From: Kiritimatiellales bacterium
Lineage (GTDB): Bacteria > Verrucomicrobiota > Kiritimatiellia > Kiritimatiellales > Pontiellaceae
Length of the DNA stretch: 34,012 bases
Assembly: GCA_003252225.1 (NCBI GenBank)
Contig: QKFE01000170.1
Location: forward strand, 1 to 34,012
Reading direction: 5' to 3'
Shown here: positions 30,803 through 34,012 of the stretch, in pieces
Numbering within the stretch: position 1 is the stretch's first letter
How the letters are laid out: the number at the start of each line of letters is the position of its first letter
Notes under the pieces: generated by a model
What the model saw: only the letters and a program-made list of their open reading frames with translations
What the model was told of the DNA's origin: nothing
The model's database searches: none
Translations under genes and position numbers: made by a program

Positions 30803-33157
30803 ATGATGATGAAAAAAGCGATGTTGACAACCCTGCTCGGCGCAATAACCGGCCTTGTTGTTGCGGCGGAACTTTCACCCGAAATCCTCGAACAGCTCGG
30901 CCCCGCCGGACGCGCGGCCTATAACGATCATCTGCATTTGACCGATGTGGTGATGAAAAACTATCCGTGCAAAACGGAGATTCAGGTCAACGGCAACTAT
31001 GAAAAACTGACCAAGGTTTTCTTTTTAACCAACGCCGTTGTCGTCGATGGAGAAGCATCCATTCCCGTTCCGCCGGAAGTCGCGCGCCACTCGCAGCTCT
31101 TCCGCAGTTTTTCCGTTGAAGGCGAAGGCCTGCTCGGTATCAGCCGCGTTGATTTTGTTTCCGAAAACGACGGTTTCCGCGAAACCAAAATGGGGCAGCA
31201 TTCCGACAAACAATTCCTAATCGAAGCCGTACTGGCCAACTTCAAAGACGGCGCAACCTATAAAATGGTTTTCAAAGGCAAGGGCACGGTGAAAAATATC
31301 TACCTCGCCAACTGGGAAGGCATCGCCACCGAATTCAATCCCAGCCCCTACCTTGCTCCCGGCCTCGATAAGCCGGTAATGGATGTAGAGGTGAAAATCG
31401 ACGCCACAAAATACCGCTCCATCGGCGGCATCTGCGAGCTCCAGCGCGACCGCTACTTCCGCTACTACGCCTCGCCCAATATGGATCGCGCCGGCAAAGA
31501 GCCCTATTTCAAAGGCAAAGGATTCCTCCCCGGCCGCCAGATCGAAAAACTCGCTTTCCTGCTGGAAGACCGCTACGGCGCAGCCGATCGTATGCCCTTC
31601 ATAAAAGAAGATCCCAAACGCCCCGGCTACGCCGACCTCTCCTTCTTTGAAGAAAACAAAGGCATGTTCTGGCGCTTTGAAGGCACCGACCCCGATCTTA
31701 AATTCGCGATGTGTTTCGATATGTGGCCGAGTTTCATGGAACCGGAGATCGAAGGCATCGCCAACACGATGGGTACGCCCGAAAACTATGACGCCGCCAC
31801 CGAACTGGCCGTTGAATACCTTAAGGCGCAGGTGCGCGACAGCGGTCTGACCGCCACCTGGTGGGAAGTTAAAAACGAGTGCGATATTCAGATGGAATGG
31901 ATGTGGCACTGGCAGAGCGGATATGACGGCTGGAAAATGCTGGCTGATTTCCACAACACCATGGCAGAGGGCATCCACGCCGCCCTGCCCGAAGTCAAAG
32001 TCGGCGGTCCGGCTTCGGCCTATATTCAGCCGCATCTCAAAAACTTTGACCTCTGGTCGCACCACAAACGCTTCATGGAACTGACCAAGGGCAAACTCGA
32101 TTTCTATTCCCACCACTTCTACGAACTCGCCTCCAACAACACCTATATGGAACAGTGGAACGGGCGCAACAGTTATGCGCAGGGCATCATGGAATGCACC
32201 CTTGATTTGATCAAAGCACAGATGACCGCAATGGAATACGAAGTGCCGATTTTGATCACCGAGTTCGGCACCCTCAACGCACCGCGCGGCGACCTCGGTT
32301 TCTGGGTTCACGTCAAAAACGTCAACAACCTGATGATGAATCTGCTGACCCGCCCGCAGGATATCGACATGGCCGTCCCGTTCATTCTGACCTATATGCA
32401 CTGGGATCCGCATGCAACCGAATCGTTTATCCACATGTATGACGACGGCGAATTTTACAAAACCAAAAACACCTACCTGCTCGATCTGTGGGACGACTAT
32501 AACGGCAAGCGCGTCGAATCCTCCGCCAACCACCGCAAGATTTTCACGCACACCGTGCTCGATGGCGACGTATTGCGGATTGCGCTCAACAACCGCTCCG
32601 ACCAGCGGGCAAAAGTCAACATTTCCGCCGTACTGCCGAAGGGCGTGAAAGCGGTTTCCGCAACACGCAAAATGCCGGTCTATGAAAAAGGCGAAATGAA
32701 GTTTATCCGCGAGCCGCTCAACGATCTTTCTGCTGTCGATATCGGCGTTGAAGTCACCCAGCTCATCACCGTCAAACTTTCGGAAGCGCCCGAACTGGAA
32801 ACCACTCAGAACGAAACCGTTTGGTATGCGCCCGACACTGCGGTTAAAGCCGACGGCCCGGCTGAATTCAAAATCAAGGTTTCAGCCGATGAGCTTGCAA
32901 AAAAAGGCAGCAAAGCGATTCTGCGAATCGGCCTGTATCGATCCGGCGGCTTTGAAAAAGGCTTAACCGCTTCGGTCAACGGCAAAGCAATCGGCCGCAT
33001 CGACCTCTCCTACAGCAAAGGCGCCCCGAATTTCTTCGACTTTTTCGAACTCGATTTTGACCCTTCGCTGTTGAAGACGGAAAACACCGTAAAGGTGGAA
33101 CTGGAGGAACCCGACGCCTTCATCTCCACGGTCAAAATCCGCCTGTTCACGGAGTGA
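30803..33157 (+). CDS. Secreted GH86-family beta-agarase/porphyranase
   Basis: A 784-residue exported endo-hydrolase. A signal peptide ends near residue 22 (LVVAAELS). The catalytic barrel has the acid/base E359 in TWWEVKNECD and nucleophile E487 in ILITEFGTL, with FYSHHFYELAS and MAVPFILTYMHWDP between them and after. These are features of GH86, whose members cut the beta-1,4 linkages of agarose or porphyran. Beta-sandwich regions flank the barrel, and the C-terminal ~150 residues form a carbohydrate-binding-like sandwich. I use the ATG at 30803 because AAGGAG sits six bases upstream; ATGs at 30806 and 30809 are alternatives. It lies between GH2 and GH16, within one operon. Agarase versus porphyranase cannot be distinguished by eye. 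Confidence 0.85.
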   Translation: MMMKKAMLTTLLGAITGLVVAAELSPEILEQLGPAGRAAYNDHLHLTDVVMKNYPCKTEIQVNGNYEKLTKVFFLTNAVVVDGEASIPVPPEVARHSQLFRSFSVEGEGLLGISRVDFVSENDGFRETKMGQHSDKQFLIEAVLANFKDGATYKMVFKGKGTVKNIYLANWEGIATEFNPSPYLAPGLDKPVMDVEVKIDATKYRSIGGICELQRDRYFRYYASPNMDRAGKEPYFKGKGFLPGRQIEKLAFLLEDRYGAADRMPFIKEDPKRPGYADLSFFEENKGMFWRFEGTDPDLKFAMCFDMWPSFMEPEIEGIANTMGTPENYDAATELAVEYLKAQVRDSGLTATWWEVKNECDIQMEWMWHWQSGYDGWKMLADFHNTMAEGIHAALPEVKVGGPASAYIQPHLKNFDLWSHHKRFMELTKGKLDFYSHHFYELASNNTYMEQWNGRNSYAQGIMECTLDLIKAQMTAMEYEVPILITEFGTLNAPRGDLGFWVHVKNVNNLMMNLLTRPQDIDMAVPFILTYMHWDPHATESFIHMYDDGEFYKTKNTYLLDLWDDYNGKRVESSANHRKIFTHTVLDGDVLRIALNNRSDQRAKVNISAVLPKGVKAVSATRKMPVYEKGEMKFIREPLNDLSAVDIGVEVTQLITVKLSEAPELETTQNETVWYAPDTAVKADGPAEFKIKVSADELAKKGSKAILRIGLYRSGGFEKGLTASVNGKAIGRIDLSYSKGAPNFFDFFELDFDPSLLKTENTVKVELEEPDAFISTVKIRLFTE

Positions 33158-33161
33158 CCGG

Positions 33162-34012
33162 ATGAGAAAAAAAGCATTCAACTGCCTGCTCCTTCTGCTT
33201 CCGCTGGCCATATTCGCCGACCCGCCCCCACCGCCAGAAGGGTTTAAGTGGGAGGTTGACCCCCGCTTCACCGACGAGTTTGAAGGCAACAAGCTGGACG
33301 GCGAAAAATGGCACGACCACCACCCCCGCTGGAAGGGCCGTCCCCCTGCCAAATTCATACCCGAAAATGTCTTCGTCCAAGACGGGATGCTCCATTTAAA
33401 AAACGGGATGCTCGATGAACCGGTTGCCGACCGGAACGATACGTTCACCATCGGCGGGGCCGCCGTTGTTTCAAAAAAAATCGAGGCCCATTACGGCTAC
33501 TATGAATGCCGGTTGAAAGCATCCGGCATTTCCATGTCGTCGACGTTCTGGATGAGCAACGGGGGGCATGAATACAAAGGTATCGGGAACGTATCGCAGG
33601 AGCTCGATATTCTTGAAACCGTCGGCGGCGCGAAAAAGAACCCGGCCTATGCCAATTACATGAACTCCAACACGCACGTCTGGCACAACCGCTCCAGCCT
33701 GAAGGCCGGGAATAAAGCCAAACTGCCGGGTAAAGCGGACGAGGATTTCAACATTTACGGCTGCTGGTGGGAAAACGCAAACACCTGCCATTTTTACCTT
33801 AATAACCAGCATGTCGGCACCGTCAATTTTGACACGTCGCTGATTCCCCACCCCTTTGAACATCCGATGCACATTAATATGGTGACGGAAACGTACGACT
33901 GGGAAATCCCCCCGACGCCGGAAGAGGTGAATAACCCGGAAATCAATACCACCCGGATCGACTGGGTTCGCGTTTACACCCTTGAACCGGCGGACGGAAC
34001 CCTTTCGGAGTG
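33162..34012 (+). CDS. Secreted GH16-family agarase/porphyranase-type hydrolase, right edge of window
   Basis: The frame runs 283 codons from the ATG at 33162 and is cut by the window edge, the last two bases TG being possibly the start of a TGA stop. A signal peptide (residues 1-19) precedes a Pro-rich linker (PPPPPEG). The GH16 jelly roll has the beta-bulge catalytic motif E147-L-D149-I-L-E152. HHPRWKGRPPAKF, FWMSNGGHEYKG, MNSNTHVWHN and FEHPMHINMVTETYDWE are typical of agarase/porphyranase subfamilies and unlike laminarinases. The IDWVRVYTLEP end is a standard GH16 terminus, so the protein is probably nearly complete. The gene starts four bases after the GH86 stop. The substrate type (agarose, porphyran) is inferred. 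Confidence 0.87.
   Translation, partial: MRKKAFNCLLLLLPLAIFADPPPPPEGFKWEVDPRFTDEFEGNKLDGEKWHDHHPRWKGRPPAKFIPENVFVQDGMLHLKNGMLDEPVADRNDTFTIGGAAVVSKKIEAHYGYYECRLKASGISMSSTFWMSNGGHEYKGIGNVSQELDILETVGGAKKNPAYANYMNSNTHVWHNRSSLKAGNKAKLPGKADEDFNIYGCWWENANTCHFYLNNQHVGTVNFDTSLIPHPFEHPMHINMVTETYDWEIPPTPEEVNNPEINTTRIDWVRVYTLEPADGTLSE

Noticed and set aside
31217-32551. A 444-codon open frame on the minus strand
   Set aside because: It lies wholly antisense to the GH86 gene, which has clear catalytic motifs. Its His/Gly/Val-rich composition is what codon bias gives in the opposite strand.

Overview
The window suggests a Gram-negative, anaerobic, probably marine bacterium of the PVC group. A Kiritimatiellota (Pontiella-like) origin is my best guess, by inference from gene content and not from a database match. 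The signs are [FeFe]-hydrogenase maturases, ammonifying nitrite reductase NrfHA, a Kdo transferase for lipid A, several lipoproteins, a XylR-type AraC regulator, and an agar/porphyran-type glycoside hydrolase cluster without SusCD genes. Coding density is high and no gene-free stretch exceeds 300 bases.

Layout. 1-2135: hydG (5' end outside the window) and hydE. 2139-3424: a small membrane protein, a zinc-ribbon protein and a thermonuclease-fold nuclease. 3572-6101: a DprE1-like oxidase and a DprE2-like reductase, split by a 448-bp cassette made of two 30-nt inverted repeats around a GxxExxY (PD-(D/E)XK-fold) nuclease gene. 6173-7426: three overlapping or closely spaced BamE-like lipoprotein genes. 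7480-11081 (minus): a small membrane protein, kdtA/waaA and purF. 11300-11995: a YugP-type metallopeptidase. 12242-14174 (minus): nrfHA. 14370-15662: an MtaB-type tRNA methylthiotransferase whose stop codon lies in a REP palindrome. 15658-16487: a REP-associated tyrosine transposase (RAYT) between two 150-bp direct repeats built of REP hairpins. 16549-19466: a methyltransferase-like protein, RNase III and a Ste24-like M48 protease. 19438-22183 (minus): an AraC/XylR regulator, an aldo/keto reductase and a secreted CBM-like protein. 22297-34012: a carbohydrate locus with a LacI regulator, two paralogous five-bladed-propeller hydrolases, a GH94 phosphorylase, GH2, GH86 and GH16.

How the genes fit together. 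In the last third, secreted GH16 and GH86 enzymes would cut an agar- or porphyran-like galactan. Apparently cytoplasmic GH2, propeller hydrolases and the GH94 phosphorylase would finish the oligosaccharides, with LacI and XylR-type regulators sensing products. The most unusual material is the repeat biology. Four intergenic inverted repeats share an AACCAC-type start and arms built from about 9-nt units ending in CAC. One carries the nuclease gene and three are empty. They look like a nuclease-associated counterpart of the RAYT/REP system seen 10 kb away.
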